From positions 1 through 44,947 of the forward strand of contig DAONFG010000029.1 of assembly GCA_035403465.1 (NCBI GenBank): 44,947 bases of DNA, written 5' to 3'. The notes below the pieces were generated by a model that was given only the letters and a program-made list of their open reading frames with translations, searched no databases and was not told where the DNA came from. Each line of letters starts with the position of its first letter. Position 1 is the first letter of the stretch. This DNA comes from JAAYBQ01 sp035403465. Lineage in GTDB: Bacteria > Spirochaetota > UBA4802 > UBA5550. Positions 8,728 to 17,833 of this stretch are shown here, piece by piece. The translations under genes were made by a program, and so were the position numbers.

Positions 8728-9315
8728 ATGAAAAAGTTCTTTAAAGCAATACCTGTTTTATGCCTGGCGGTTTTTCTCTCGTCATGCGGATACAACACCA
8801 TGCAGGCTAACGAGGAGGAGGTTATCGCAGCATGGGGGGATGTTGAGGCCGCGTACCAGCGCAGGCTTGACCTGATCCCCAACCTTGTTGAAGTTGTAAA
8901 GGGTTACGCGAAGCATGAGAAAGATACCCTGACAGCGGTAACCGAGGCAAGGGCAAAGGTCGGATCTATCCAGATGTCAAAGGATATGGTTAATGACCCG
9001 CAGGCATTCCAGAAGTTCCAGGCTGCGCAGGGTGAACTTACAAGTTCTATCGCGAGGCTCATGGTGGTAGTGGAAAAGTATCCGGACCTTAAGGCAAACC
9101 AGAACTTCACAGACCTGCAGCACCAGCTTGAGGGTACTGAGAACCGCATTAACGTGGCGCGCGTAAGGTACAACCAGGCCGTGCAGAAGTTCAACACATC
9201 GATCAGGACATTCCCCAACAGCATGACAAACAGTATTCTGCTTCACCTTGAGAGGAAGGAACCGTTCAAGGCGCAGGAGGGAGCATCCAGTGCGCCCAAG
9301 GTGAACTTCCAGTGA
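8728..9315 (+). CDS. lemA: LemA family lipoprotein
   Basis: This 195-residue protein starts at ATG 8728, which has AGAGGT 7 bases upstream. An upstream in-frame start at 8626 would add residues without a ribosome site. The leader ends in VFLSSC, a clear lipobox, so the protein is probably lipid-anchored rather than held by the single helix usual in LemA. The LemA hallmark QRRLDLIPNLVEVVKGYA lies at about residues 47-64, and the rest is the long antiparallel helix bundle of the family. Function is poorly known. LemA proteins are commonly found beside TPM-domain proteins, as here. Its stop overlaps the next start (GTGA). Confidence 0.92.
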   Translation: MKKFFKAIPVLCLAVFLSSCGYNTMQANEEEVIAAWGDVEAAYQRRLDLIPNLVEVVKGYAKHEKDTLTAVTEARAKVGSIQMSKDMVNDPQAFQKFQAAQGELTSSIARLMVVVEKYPDLKANQNFTDLQHQLEGTENRINVARVRYNQAVQKFNTSIRTFPNSMTNSILLHLERKEPFKAQEGASSAPKVNFQ

Positions 9316-10175
9316 TAAAATTTCTCCGTGCAATAATTCCGGCGCTGATTATACTTCTGGCGCCGTTATCTCTTGCGGCACTTGATGTGCCCGCGCTGCA
9401 GGGTTATGTAAACGATTACGGTGACATGATCTCGCCTGAAGCCGAGGCAAAGATCGAATCAGACCTGAAGGCGTTTGAGCAGAGTGATTCGACGCAGGTT
9501 GTAATACTTACAGTAACGTCACTTGAGGGTGACGCTCTTGAGGACTACACGATCCGGGTAGCGGAAAAATGGAAGATAGGCCAGGCAAAAAAGGATAACG
9601 GCATAATATTTTTTGCGGCAAAGAATGACCGTGTAATGAGGATCGAGGTGGGCCGCGGTCTTGAAGGCGTACTCACTGACCTGCTCTCCGGCCGTATACT
9701 TGACAACATAGTCAGGCCCATGTTCAGGTCCGGCGACTTTGATGGAGGATTTACTGACGGCACTGCAGCAATAGTTAAGGCATGCAGAGGGGAATTCACC
9801 AATGACAGTCCGCCCGTCAGAGGAGGCAGGGAGAGTAGTGATAATCCCTTTTTTATGTTCTTCTTCATGGGTATAATATTCCTTTTAGCTATTGCTAAAA
9901 AGTTTTCAAAACCTGCAGGCAGTACAATCGGTGCCCTGGCCATGCCGTTCATGGTCAATTTTCTGTTGTTCCCCATTGGCCTGACCGGGATAGTTGTATC
10001 AGTATTTGCCGGTGCGCTGATTCCGCTGCTTGCGCCGTTGTTCACCCATGCCGGATTTCCGGGCGGAGGCGGATGGAGCAGCGGTTCAGGCGGAGGATGG
10101 AGCGGTTCCGATTCAGGGGGCTTCTCCGGGGGCGGCGGAAGTTTCGGCGGAGGAGGGTCATCGGGAGGATGGTAA
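9312..10175 (+). CDS. TPM-domain membrane protein with Gly/Ser-rich tail
   Basis: This 287-residue protein starts at GTG 9312, overlapping the lemA stop. A signal peptide ends near residue 23 (SLAALDVP). A TPM domain (PF04536) follows at about 28-160, with QGYVNDYGDMISPEAEAKIE and RVAEKWKIGQAKKDNGIIF typical of the family and the later motif RIEVGRGLEGVL. Hydrophobic helices come at about 185-200 and 212-245, and the chain ends in a tail of repeated GGGG, GGW and SGG. This is the YgcG-like architecture. Some TPM proteins have been linked to phosphatase activity or photosystem repair, but the role in such bacteria is uncertain. The domain should face the periplasm. Confidence 0.9.
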   Translation: MIKFLRAIIPALIILLAPLSLAALDVPALQGYVNDYGDMISPEAEAKIESDLKAFEQSDSTQVVILTVTSLEGDALEDYTIRVAEKWKIGQAKKDNGIIFFAAKNDRVMRIEVGRGLEGVLTDLLSGRILDNIVRPMFRSGDFDGGFTDGTAAIVKACRGEFTNDSPPVRGGRESSDNPFFMFFFMGIIFLLAIAKKFSKPAGSTIGALAMPFMVNFLLFPIGLTGIVVSVFAGALIPLLAPLFTHAGFPGGGGWSSGSGGGWSGSDSGGFSGGGGSFGGGGSSGGW

Positions 10176-10888
10176 TGAATAAAAAGGCTGCTGATTTTTT
10201 TACTGATAACGAGAAAGAAAGAATAGAGGCCGCAATTGCAGCGGCCGAGTCAGGTACATCTGGCGAAATAGTTGCCATGGTTGTACAGAGCAGTGATCAT
10301 TACAGGGACGTTGATGTTTTTGTTTCAATGCTGCTGTCCGCGTGCATGGCCGTGTTCCCGTCCGAGGTGGTATACCTGAATGCGGAACATATACTCAGGA
10401 AAGTGATACCGGCGATGGGGTGGATGTCGGGTATTCCTGACAACACCAGGTTCATGACAGGACTGCTTGCGTTCCTGGTTGTGACCCTGGTGCTGTATAT
10501 GCCTGTACGCTTTCTGTTCGGGCGTCTCCCGTCACTAAGGAGATTTTTTATTCCGGTCAGCAGGCGCGACGCCGAGGTAAGGGAGAAGGCGCTGTCGGAG
10601 TTCAGGGAGCAGGGACTGGATAAAACACGGGATGCCACGGGTATGCTGTTCCTTGTATCGCTGTTTGAGAAAAGGGTCTATGTGCTTGCTGATCATGGTA
10701 TATATGATAAAATAAAACAGGCCTCCCTTGATGTTTATGCGGATATGGTGAGTAAGGGTATTGCCAATAAGAAGGGTGCTGATGCTCTCTGTGATGCGAT
10801 AACAGGTGCAGGCGCAGAACTGGCAAAATATTTTCCCCGCAGGGATGATGATGTAAACGAACTTCCAGACAGGGTGCTGAGTAGATAA
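10175..10888 (+). CDS. Second TPM-domain membrane protein
   Basis: ATG 10175 overlaps the previous stop codon (TAATG), which marks it as the start over the longer frame beginning at 10073. The 237-residue product has a TPM-like N-terminal segment (FTDNEKERIEAAIAAAESGT, then SGEIVAMVVQSS). Two hydrophobic segments lie at about 48-65 and 95-120. A C-terminal part contains GMLFLVSLFEKRVYVLADHG, also typical of TPM proteins. It has no signal peptide. Together with lemA and the first TPM protein it forms a three-gene operon, and the close coupling suggests one membrane complex. Confidence 0.85.
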   Translation: MNKKAADFFTDNEKERIEAAIAAAESGTSGEIVAMVVQSSDHYRDVDVFVSMLLSACMAVFPSEVVYLNAEHILRKVIPAMGWMSGIPDNTRFMTGLLAFLVVTLVLYMPVRFLFGRLPSLRRFFIPVSRRDAEVREKALSEFREQGLDKTRDATGMLFLVSLFEKRVYVLADHGIYDKIKQASLDVYADMVSKGIANKKGADALCDAITGAGAELAKYFPRRDDDVNELPDRVLSR

Positions 10889-11155
10889 AATCTCCGGTAT
10901 AACTGCAGGGCTCTATCTTGTGGGTGTGGGGACAATGGGTGACTCGGCACTTTTTGCCCTTATCCCGGCCGGTTTGTATGCATTCCCGGGACCGGGAATC
11001 AGCATCAATCAGCCGGTTAAAAATTTTGCAGTAAATATAAAGATGCAAATCATTTAAATATTTGTTTTCGCTGTTAAGTTGATTACTTTTTATACAGCTG
11101 TTTTAGACATTTATGCAGGCTGGAATGGTTAATGGTATAATTATGGAGGTTCAAC

Positions 11156-11629
11156 ATGAATAGAGAAAGCGCATGGTATAAAAAGAATACTATAAGATTT
11201 ACCGGTGGAGGACTTGCTATATTTGTGATTTTCCAGATTTGTGATTTTATCATTCACAGGTTCATCCTGGGAGAGTATTTCACGTCCCTTTCAAATGTCG
11301 GGAGACAGGATGTAATGTCCTATATGTGGATTATGTACCTCGGCAGTTTCATATTCTCCTTTTTGATGATGTATATTTTTATTAAAGGTTTTGAAAACAG
11401 GGGTATCATGGAGGGTGTGAGATTCGGTATACTGTTCGGAACTGTAACAGCCGGTATGGGTGCCTTATATCAGTATATTCTCTTCCCCGTGCCGTTTTCC
11501 CTTGTTATCCAGTGGTTCGGTTACCAGCTTGTTAAGTTTATACTGGCGGGGATTGCTGCAGGGTATATTTATAAACCTCTTCCCGAGGACGATAGGGATG
11601 AAGAGCAGGATGATATGGAAATCGTATAA
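11156..11629 (+). CDS. Four-helix membrane protein of unknown function
   Basis: This 157-residue protein has four predicted transmembrane helices at about 18-36, 60-82, 93-112 and 120-138, and ends in a very acidic cytoplasmic tail (PEDDRDEEQDD). ATG 11156 follows GGAGG at 7-base spacing, a good ribosome site. I do not recognise the family with certainty; the layout resembles small DUF1761-like proteins. The 267 bases before it contain an open frame (10887-11057) encoding a hydrophobic stretch without a ribosome site, perhaps gene debris. Confidence 0.75.
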   Translation: MNRESAWYKKNTIRFTGGGLAIFVIFQICDFIIHRFILGEYFTSLSNVGRQDVMSYMWIMYLGSFIFSFLMMYIFIKGFENRGIMEGVRFGILFGTVTAGMGALYQYILFPVPFSLVIQWFGYQLVKFILAGIAAGYIYKPLPEDDRDEEQDDMEIV

Positions 11630-11635
11630 AAAAGG

Positions 11636-11655
11636 GGCGGGTTGTATAGCCCGCC
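11636..11655 (+). terminator. GC-rich hairpin after the four-helix gene
   Basis: GGCGGG (11636-11641) and CCCGCC (11650-11655) form a perfect 6-bp stem with an 8-base loop, 7 bases after the stop. No U-tract follows on the plus strand, but a run of A precedes it, so as a terminator it would act better on the minus strand. Confidence 0.45.
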
Positions 11656-11781
11656 TTGCGGACTGCAATGCTGTCTAATCCTGAAAAATCAGCTGCAGGT
11701 ATCTATTCTTTCAAACCTCTGATTATATTAATAAATCTGAAAAACAACGCATTAAATACCATCAGTAACAATACTAAAAAT

Positions 11782-11810
11782 TTGATTTAGGACCGTGGCC
11801 TTGATATTAT
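11782..11810 (+). promoter_or_regulatory. Candidate sigma-70 promoter of the acyl-CoA synthetase gene
   Basis: TTGATT (11782-11787) and TATTAT (11805-11810) are exactly 17 bases apart, giving a start near 11817. The leader would be about 25 bases and contain AAGGAGG 7 bases before ATG 11842. Confidence 0.5.
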
Positions 11811-11841
11811 TATACTAGAAACTCTTTAAAGGAGGCCCAAT

Positions 11842-13536
11842 ATGTCGAATAAATCATATAATCCGGTCAAACCCTGGCTTAACTCGTACCAGGATGGTGT
11901 ACCTGAACATATCAATTATGAGACTCTGACCCTCCCGGACTACCTTGAACGTGCAGTGCAGGAGTTTCCGGAAAACCCGGCCCTTAACTTCATGGGTTAC
12001 ACCCTCACTTATAAACAGCTTAATCACATGGTGATGCAATTTGCGGCTTTCCTGTATAAATCAGGAATCCGCAAGGGGGACCGCGTTGCCCTGGTTATGC
12101 CGAATGTCATCCCGTGCGTGGCAGCGTATTATGCCATCCTGCGGATCGGGGGAGTAGTGGTTTTAAACAATCCCCTTTACACGGACACCGAGCTTCTTCA
12201 CCAGTTTAAGAATTCAGACTCAAAGGCTGTCGTGGTCCTGGACCTCCTGGCAAACAGGGTTATTGGACTCAGGGATAAATGCTCCATTGGAACTGTCGTG
12301 GTCACGTCGATCGGAGATTATCTTCCGTTCCCGAAGAGCATCCTGTTCCCGCTTGTTGCAAAAAAGAAAAAACTCGCGGCTCATGTAGACAAAGGCCCGT
12401 CTGTTTACTTCTGGAAGGATGTAATCCGCGAAAAATACGCAGAGACTCCCAAAGTAACGGTCACATTCGATGATCTTGCCGCGCTTCAGTATACAGGGGG
12501 CACCACTGGTGTATCCAAGGGAGCTATGCTTTCTCACGGGAACCTGAGTAAGCAGGTACAGCAGATCCGCGCATGGTTCCCGGCTTTCACGATGGGTACT
12601 GAAACCATGCTGGGAGCACTTCCGTTTTTCCATGTATTCGGAATGTCCTCGGCCATGAACCTTGCTGTCATGTTGGCCTGGAATGATGTCCTGGTACCCA
12701 AGCCGCAGCCTGAACCGCTGCTGGAAACAATCAAAGAATACCGGCCGACATTCGCACCACTTGTGCCGACCATGTACATTGGCATGATCAACGATTCCAT
12801 GATTAATAAAGTGGACATGAGCTGCCTGAAGGGATGCTTCTCGGGAAGTGCTCCCATACCTGTTGAGGTAATCCATGAGTTCCAGGCAAAAACCGGTTCG
12901 CTTATAGTTGAAGGATTTGGAATGACAGAGACCTCTCCTGTAACTCACATAAATCCTTTCGTCGAGGGACGGACAAAAGTGGGCAGCATAGGTGTACCGA
13001 TATCTGACACGGAGTGCCGCATAGTAGACATAGATACCGGGGAGGATGTCAAGCCTGGCGAACCCGGGGAACTCCTGATCCGCGGACCGCAGGTCATGCG
13101 CGGCTACTGGAACATGCCGGAGGAAACGGAGAATGTTTTTACCGACGGATGGCTGCACACCGGCGATATCGCGCGAATGGATGACGATGGATACTATTAC
13201 ATAGTCGACCGCCTCAAGGACATGATAATAAACGGTGGATTGAAAGTGTATCCCCGTGACGTTGATGAGGTGCTGTACCAGCACCCGGCTGTACAGGATG
13301 CGTGTACCATAGGTGTACCGCACGAAGTGAAAGGTGAGACGGTCAAATCTTTTGTTGTCCTGAAAAAAGGATCTGCGGCAACACAGAACGAGCTTGTTGA
13401 ATTCTGTAAACAGAAGCTGGCAGGATACAAGCTGCCGTCAGAGATCGAATTCCGTGAAACACTGCCGCGTTCGGCCGTAGGAAAAATTCTGAGACGGGAA
13501 CTCAGGGATGATGAACTCAAACGCAGAAAACAGTAA
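11842..13536 (+). CDS. fadD: Long-chain acyl-CoA synthetase, FadD-like
   Basis: This 564-residue enzyme of the AMP-forming (ANL) superfamily activates a fatty acid with ATP to the acyl-adenylate and then the CoA thioester. The P-loop motif is YTGGTTGVSKGAMLSH (about 217-232). The A5 motif is GFGMTETSP, followed by WLHTGDIARMDDDGY and the hinge DRLKDMIINGG. The catalytic lysine lies near the end in RSAVGKILRREL. Length and motifs match long-chain fatty acid ligases (about 560 residues). A strong ribosome site and its own promoter suggest a single-gene unit. Exact chain-length preference cannot be read from the sequence. Confidence 0.92.
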   Translation: MSNKSYNPVKPWLNSYQDGVPEHINYETLTLPDYLERAVQEFPENPALNFMGYTLTYKQLNHMVMQFAAFLYKSGIRKGDRVALVMPNVIPCVAAYYAILRIGGVVVLNNPLYTDTELLHQFKNSDSKAVVVLDLLANRVIGLRDKCSIGTVVVTSIGDYLPFPKSILFPLVAKKKKLAAHVDKGPSVYFWKDVIREKYAETPKVTVTFDDLAALQYTGGTTGVSKGAMLSHGNLSKQVQQIRAWFPAFTMGTETMLGALPFFHVFGMSSAMNLAVMLAWNDVLVPKPQPEPLLETIKEYRPTFAPLVPTMYIGMINDSMINKVDMSCLKGCFSGSAPIPVEVIHEFQAKTGSLIVEGFGMTETSPVTHINPFVEGRTKVGSIGVPISDTECRIVDIDTGEDVKPGEPGELLIRGPQVMRGYWNMPEETENVFTDGWLHTGDIARMDDDGYYYIVDRLKDMIINGGLKVYPRDVDEVLYQHPAVQDACTIGVPHEVKGETVKSFVVLKKGSAATQNELVEFCKQKLAGYKLPSEIEFRETLPRSAVGKILRRELRDDELKRRKQ

Positions 13537-13921
13537 GATTAAGTTAAGCCGGCAGGACGTAATACAGGGCATTTTTTAATAAGCGGGAAGTTGCGGAGTT
13601 AACTCTCACAAGTAATTTGAGTCTAAACCCGGAAACAGCGAGACACACTTCCAGTGGGAGTCATTTTCACATGGTACCGGAAAATTCACCTATTCTAAAA
13701 ATATGGTAATTATTTTCCTGCGAATGCAGTCCATCATTAAACCCAGGTTTTCGCTCAATGAGGCTTTATTATTTAACTATAAGGACAAGAAGAAAGATAA
13801 AAAGGCAGCAACTGAATAAATAGATATCGCCCGGCACGTGTTCAGGGAGTGTAAATAAAAAGGGGTGCTGTTTCAATGGCATCCCTTTTTATGTTTCCGC
13901 GGGTCATGGGGTGCAGGCTTT
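13537..13921 (+). other. Intergenic region with no clear gene
   Basis: This 385-base stretch separates two convergent genes. It contains a strong bidirectional terminator at 13857-13890. A 38-codon open frame at 13703-13819 ends in a Lys/Asp-rich tail (KDKKKDKKAATE) but has no good ribosome site, so it is not called as a gene. Nothing else was recognised. Confidence 0.6.
13857..13890. terminator. Bidirectional intrinsic terminator
   Basis: AAAAAGGGGTGC (13857-13868) pairs with GCATCCCTTTTT (13879-13890), with one G-T pair and a 10-base loop. The A/T ends supply a U-tract in both directions. It should terminate the minus-strand gene at 13922-14530 and any read-through from the acyl-CoA synthetase gene. 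Confidence 0.85.
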
Positions 13922-14530
13922 CTACTTGTAGTTCGCCTGGACCTCTTTTAGTATGTCATAGACAGCCTTGTCGTTCTTCTCCACCGTGCGCCTGTACCAG
14001 AATGCAAGGTCCTTGTATCCGTCCCAGTTTGTAACAGCGCCTGCCTTCTCGATAGTGGAGGTGTTGAGTTTGGGCGACTTTTTCCTCAGGGCGTTTAACC
14101 TGGTATTGTATCCTTTTGATTCGCGGAATGCAATCAGGCTGTTCACCTGGTACGCGAAGTTGTTGTCATATGATTCTTTACTTACCATTGTAAAAAGGTC
14201 GTTTTTATTCTCTTTCCATAATCTGGAGATTCGCACGCCTGAACGGTCTTTTAGAACATCAATATATTTTCCTTTATCTGCATTTGTCAGGTTTGCCTCG
14301 GCAAGGACTTCATCACTTTCAGATTCAAGGACATATGAATAAGGATTATCTTTGGCTGTGGTTGAAGTGTACTGGAAATAGCGGATCGCCGCGGTGTATC
14401 CGTATTGCAGTTTGAATCTCTCAAGACAGTTTTTAACAAATTCAACGGCCTGCTGATTTTTGTCCGCTGAATAAAGAACAGCTGAGAGCAGAATTACAAT
14501 ACCTGTAATGATGCCGGTTATTTTTTTCAC
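13922..14530 (-). CDS. Secreted protein of unknown function
   Basis: This 202-residue protein starts at GTG 14530 with GAGAGG 6 bases upstream. The first 22 residues form a signal peptide with basic start, hydrophobic core and SAD-type end (LLSAVLYSADK). The mature part is rich in Lys, Asn, Tyr and Asp and looks helical, with no family I recognise. There is no lipobox, so it is probably periplasmic or outer-surface. It is transcribed alone, divergent from the SNF2 gene, and ends 31 bases before a strong terminator. Confidence 0.75.
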   Translation of the reverse strand: MKKITGIITGIVILLSAVLYSADKNQQAVEFVKNCLERFKLQYGYTAAIRYFQYTSTTAKDNPYSYVLESESDEVLAEANLTNADKGKYIDVLKDRSGVRISRLWKENKNDLFTMVSKESYDNNFAYQVNSLIAFRESKGYNTRLNALRKKSPKLNTSTIEKAGAVTNWDGYKDLAFWYRRTVEKNDKAVYDILKEVQANYK

Positions 14531-14781
14531 AAGTAACCTCTCGTTTGTTTATAAATATTAAGAGGCGGGGCGACCGCCAATTATAATAATAGTCAGGAAA
14601 CAGGCCAGGGGCAAATTAAGATTAAGGATAAGCCGGAAAACCGGTGAAAAATATTCATGAAAAAATTGCTTGTCTATTTCGTTAATCTGTGGGATTATGT
14701 CGCTTCTAGTGAATATCCCTTTTCAGGTTTTAACTTAATTCATAAACTCTTTATTTTACGGTTGGGTTTGATTAATTCAGA

Positions 14782-17601
14782 ATGAATACCGGCGCCGATA
14801 CAGCTACTCCTGATCTTTTTTCGTTCAGCTCTGCAGGGCAGTCACCTGATGAGGTTTTCCGCATCGAGGACGAAGACTATGTTCATGATGCGTTCATGAA
14901 CCTTTTTTCCGAGGAGTGCGGCAGGTTTATACTCAAGTCCGAATCATTCATGCTGAAACTGGCATACGCGTACAACAAGATCCTTTCCCTTTCAAATTCA
15001 AGGACACGCATACTGGCCCACCAGGTCGAGAGCACGCACAGGATAGTCAATTCATTCAGGCAGAGGTTCCTTATTGCAGACGAGGTGGGCCTTGGTAAAA
15101 CAATCGAGGCCGGGCTTGTGATCAAGGAGATGATATACAGGCACAACTACACCAGGATACTGATCGTGTGCCCGGCTTCTCTCCTGTTCCAGTGGCAGAA
15201 CGAGATGGAGAGCAAGTTCAACGAGAAGTTCATCATCATGGACAGGCGGCTGCTTGGCCGGGCCGCCGCAGGTAACGGCGGCGCCAACCCCTGGAATGTG
15301 CACAATAAAGTGATATGCTCGCTTGATTTTATAAAGAACAAAAACTTTGAGGATGACCTTTCAAGGACTCACTGGGACGCTGTTATTTTTGACGAGGCGC
15401 ACAGGCTTCGCAGGGATTCGTCAGCGGCCACGATCGCGTATAACGCCGCGGAGGTGATTTCGTCCAGGACAAAGTCCCTTATCCTGCTCTCTGCCACGCC
15501 ATTCAGGGGGAAGCTGGAGGAGCTGTACTACCTCATAGCCCTGCTCGATAAAAATATTCTCGGCCCCTTCCAGACTTTCTACAATGAGTTCTGCATTGAC
15601 TGTTCTGACCTGTCAGTCCTGAAGCGCAAGCTTGACCAGGTTGTGATCCGCCGCACCAAGAACGAGATCGGGGGCTTCACAAAAAGATACGCCCGCACCA
15701 TAAGGTTTGATCTCTACGACGACGAAAGATTTTTATATGATGAAACAACAAGGTACGTGGCCGAGGAATTCAACCGCGCGCTCCAGTCCGAGAACCGTGC
15801 CGTGGGATTCGTAATGACCGTGTTCCAGAAACTCCTCGATTCCTCGAGCTACGCGCTGCGTATCGCGCTGTCTAACCGCTCCGCCAGGCTGAAGGAGCTC
15901 CTTGCACGGGCGGCCGGGGATCACGAACAGCTGGTTTCGTTCAACAATAATTTTTTTGACAGCGGCACAATGCCTGACGCCGATGACACCGATGAGAACT
16001 GCGAGCTTGTTGTGCAGAGGACAATCGACGAGCTTAAACTTGAGATTGCAACGCTGGACAGGCTTGTTGAAATAGCCTTAAGGATAGAAGTGAACAAGAA
16101 GGGTGAAAAGCTGGTACGCCTTATCAGTGACCTTAGTAAAAAAGGGCACGCGAAGTTTTTAATCTTTACGCAGTTCAGGACAACGCAGGACTACCTCTAT
16201 TCGATACTTTCAGGTTACGACACTGTTGTTTTTAACGGATCGATGAACAGGGACCAGAAAGAGGAGGCGATCTTAAAGTTCAGGGAGAGCGCCGAGGTGC
16301 TCATTGCAACAGAAGCAGGGGGTGAAGGCCGGAACATGCAGTTCTGTGATGTCCTGGTCAACTACGACCTGCCCTGGTCACCGCTGAAGATCGAACAGCG
16401 CATCGGAAGGATCCACAGGTTCGGGCAGCCCAATGACGTTCACATATATAATTTTTCCACGCGCGATACTGTTGCCGAGAGGGTGCTCGAGGTGCTCACG
16501 GAGAAACTTAAACTCTTCGAGGAATCTATAGGCACACCGGACATTATGCTGGGACAGATCGAGGACGAGGTGAACCTGAACACCCTCTTCATGGAGTTGG
16601 CAAGCGGCAGGAAGAAAAAGCGCGAGGTTGATAATGAGCTGACTGAACGCATTGAAAGCGCGCGCCAGAGCTTTGAAAAACTTTCCGAGCTTACAGTTGC
16701 CGGCAGAATGGATTTTAACTACGATGAGTACTACAGGGTTACACTGAAGGAAAGAAGTTTCAACAACAGGCGGATCGAAAAGTTTGTGAGCAATTTTTTA
16801 AAACTTGATGATCATGCATCGGGGATGATCACTGCAAAAAACTGCAGGCAGGGTGAGTATAAAGTCCGGCATTCCGCTGAATCTGAGTTCAGGCGCGGGA
16901 CGTTTGACAGCGAAAAGGCGCTCGAGGATGACAGCATGGAGTTTCTCGCGTTCGGCCACGCTGTTGTTGACGGCATAATAGATTACTGTCACAGCAGGGA
17001 TTTCGGCGGAGAAACAGGTATTGTTTTCATTGAACATAAACGTCCCCTGCGCGGGATCCTGTTCAATTTCCTGGTGAAGTTCAGGGCTGTAACAGTAACC
17101 CATGAGTTTGTACCTGTACTGGTTGTGCTCGACAATCCCCCGCTGGGACGTGAACTTGAAGATATTGAGGATAAGCTCCGTGACCTGGAATTTGCAGCGG
17201 ACTGTGACCCCGGAGACTACGGTGATGCAATACACGAAATACACAGCGGATGCGCAGCGTATTTCAGCGAAGCCCGTACGCGCATAAAGGAGAAGATCGA
17301 CCGGAGGCTCTGCATCATAAACGAAAATCTTGACCTTCAGCTTGACCCCGAACTGGAAAAGGTAAGGGAATCATACACAAGGCAGATCCGTGAACTGGAA
17401 GAGAAGCTTGACCTCCAGGAGAGCCAGATGAAATGGTACGGCAAGGACATGCGCAGCACCATAACAAGAACAAGAAACCGTATAATGAAAGCCCGCAGGG
17501 AGATGGATTCGATTATACGGGAATACAATGACTATTATGATGCCGGGTACGAGGTGAGGCTTGTGGGAGCCGCGGTCCTGCTTTCGACCGGAAACTGCTG
17601 A
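14782..17601 (+). CDS. SNF2-family ATPase, RapA/HepA-like
   Basis: This 939-residue protein has the two RecA-like lobes of SNF2 translocases. Motif I is DEVGLGKT (100-107) and motif II is DEAH (204-207). Motif III is LLSATPFRGK. The helicase C-terminal lobe contains IFTQFRTTQDYL, ATEAGGEGRNMQFCD and the arginine-finger motif QRIGRIHRFGQ. About 340 C-terminal residues follow, including a coiled coil (about 860-920). The organisation resembles RapA, which recycles RNA polymerase, but the RapA N-terminal Tudor-like domains are not evident. No methylase, nuclease or DISARM partner gene is adjacent, so a defence role has no support here. It moves along double-stranded nucleic acid in the cytoplasm using ATP. 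Confidence 0.88.
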   Translation: MNTGADTATPDLFSFSSAGQSPDEVFRIEDEDYVHDAFMNLFSEECGRFILKSESFMLKLAYAYNKILSLSNSRTRILAHQVESTHRIVNSFRQRFLIADEVGLGKTIEAGLVIKEMIYRHNYTRILIVCPASLLFQWQNEMESKFNEKFIIMDRRLLGRAAAGNGGANPWNVHNKVICSLDFIKNKNFEDDLSRTHWDAVIFDEAHRLRRDSSAATIAYNAAEVISSRTKSLILLSATPFRGKLEELYYLIALLDKNILGPFQTFYNEFCIDCSDLSVLKRKLDQVVIRRTKNEIGGFTKRYARTIRFDLYDDERFLYDETTRYVAEEFNRALQSENRAVGFVMTVFQKLLDSSSYALRIALSNRSARLKELLARAAGDHEQLVSFNNNFFDSGTMPDADDTDENCELVVQRTIDELKLEIATLDRLVEIALRIEVNKKGEKLVRLISDLSKKGHAKFLIFTQFRTTQDYLYSILSGYDTVVFNGSMNRDQKEEAILKFRESAEVLIATEAGGEGRNMQFCDVLVNYDLPWSPLKIEQRIGRIHRFGQPNDVHIYNFSTRDTVAERVLEVLTEKLKLFEESIGTPDIMLGQIEDEVNLNTLFMELASGRKKKREVDNELTERIESARQSFEKLSELTVAGRMDFNYDEYYRVTLKERSFNNRRIEKFVSNFLKLDDHASGMITAKNCRQGEYKVRHSAESEFRRGTFDSEKALEDDSMEFLAFGHAVVDGIIDYCHSRDFGGETGIVFIEHKRPLRGILFNFLVKFRAVTVTHEFVPVLVVLDNPPLGRELEDIEDKLRDLEFAADCDPGDYGDAIHEIHSGCAAYFSEARTRIKEKIDRRLCIINENLDLQLDPELEKVRESYTRQIRELEEKLDLQESQMKWYGKDMRSTITRTRNRIMKARREMDSIIREYNDYYDAGYEVRLVGAAVLLSTGNC

Positions 17602-17717
17602 GACTTTCCTCCCTGTATTTATTCTGAAAAGTGGTTGCAGGGTAACATATTATGGTTTTTATTTACATATAGCTGACGTTCGGGGCAAACGCATACCTGT
17701 TAAATCCCGGTAATTCT

Positions 17718-17782
17718 GTCATACCCGCGCAGGCGGGTATCCAAAAAAAATAAGGGTGGATTCCCGTCTACACGGGAATGAC
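17718..17782. repeat. Short palindromic repeat element
   Basis: Two 26-base arms, 17718-17743 (starting GTCATACCCGCGCAGGCGGG) and 17757-17782 (ending CACGGGAATGAC), are inverted copies with a few differences. Each arm is itself a palindrome of the type CCCGC-GCA-GGCGGG. This matches the GTCATTCCCGC-type intergenic repeats (REP-like) common in environmental bacterial genomes, inferred from general knowledge. It lies between the SNF2 and exbB genes. Confidence 0.7.
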
Positions 17783-17833
17783 TGGCAGCCGGATAAACAA
17801 TTGGCCCTGTAAATAATACAAGGAATCCGCGCT

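Noticed and set aside
9545..10045. Minus-strand frame opposite the first TPM gene
   Set aside because: The plus-strand frame has a signal peptide and TPM motifs and is overlapped by coupled neighbours; the antisense frame is a shadow.
10887..11057. Open frame encoding a hydrophobic peptide after the second TPM gene
   Set aside because: It has no ATG near its beginning and no ribosome site. It may be debris, but the evidence is too thin to call.
12220..13323. Long minus-strand open frame (367 codons) opposite the acyl-CoA synthetase gene
   Set aside because: The plus-strand gene has all ANL-family motifs. The antisense frame has no recognisable domain, no ribosome site and a composition typical of an antisense shadow.
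13703..13819. 38-codon open frame with a Lys/Asp-rich end
   Set aside because: There is no ribosome site or recognisable similarity, and short frames of this size are expected by chance.
14782..17601. SNF2 gene as part of a DISARM or other defence system
   Set aside because: No methyltransferase, DUF1998 or phospholipase-D partner gene is adjacent, and the neighbours are unrelated.
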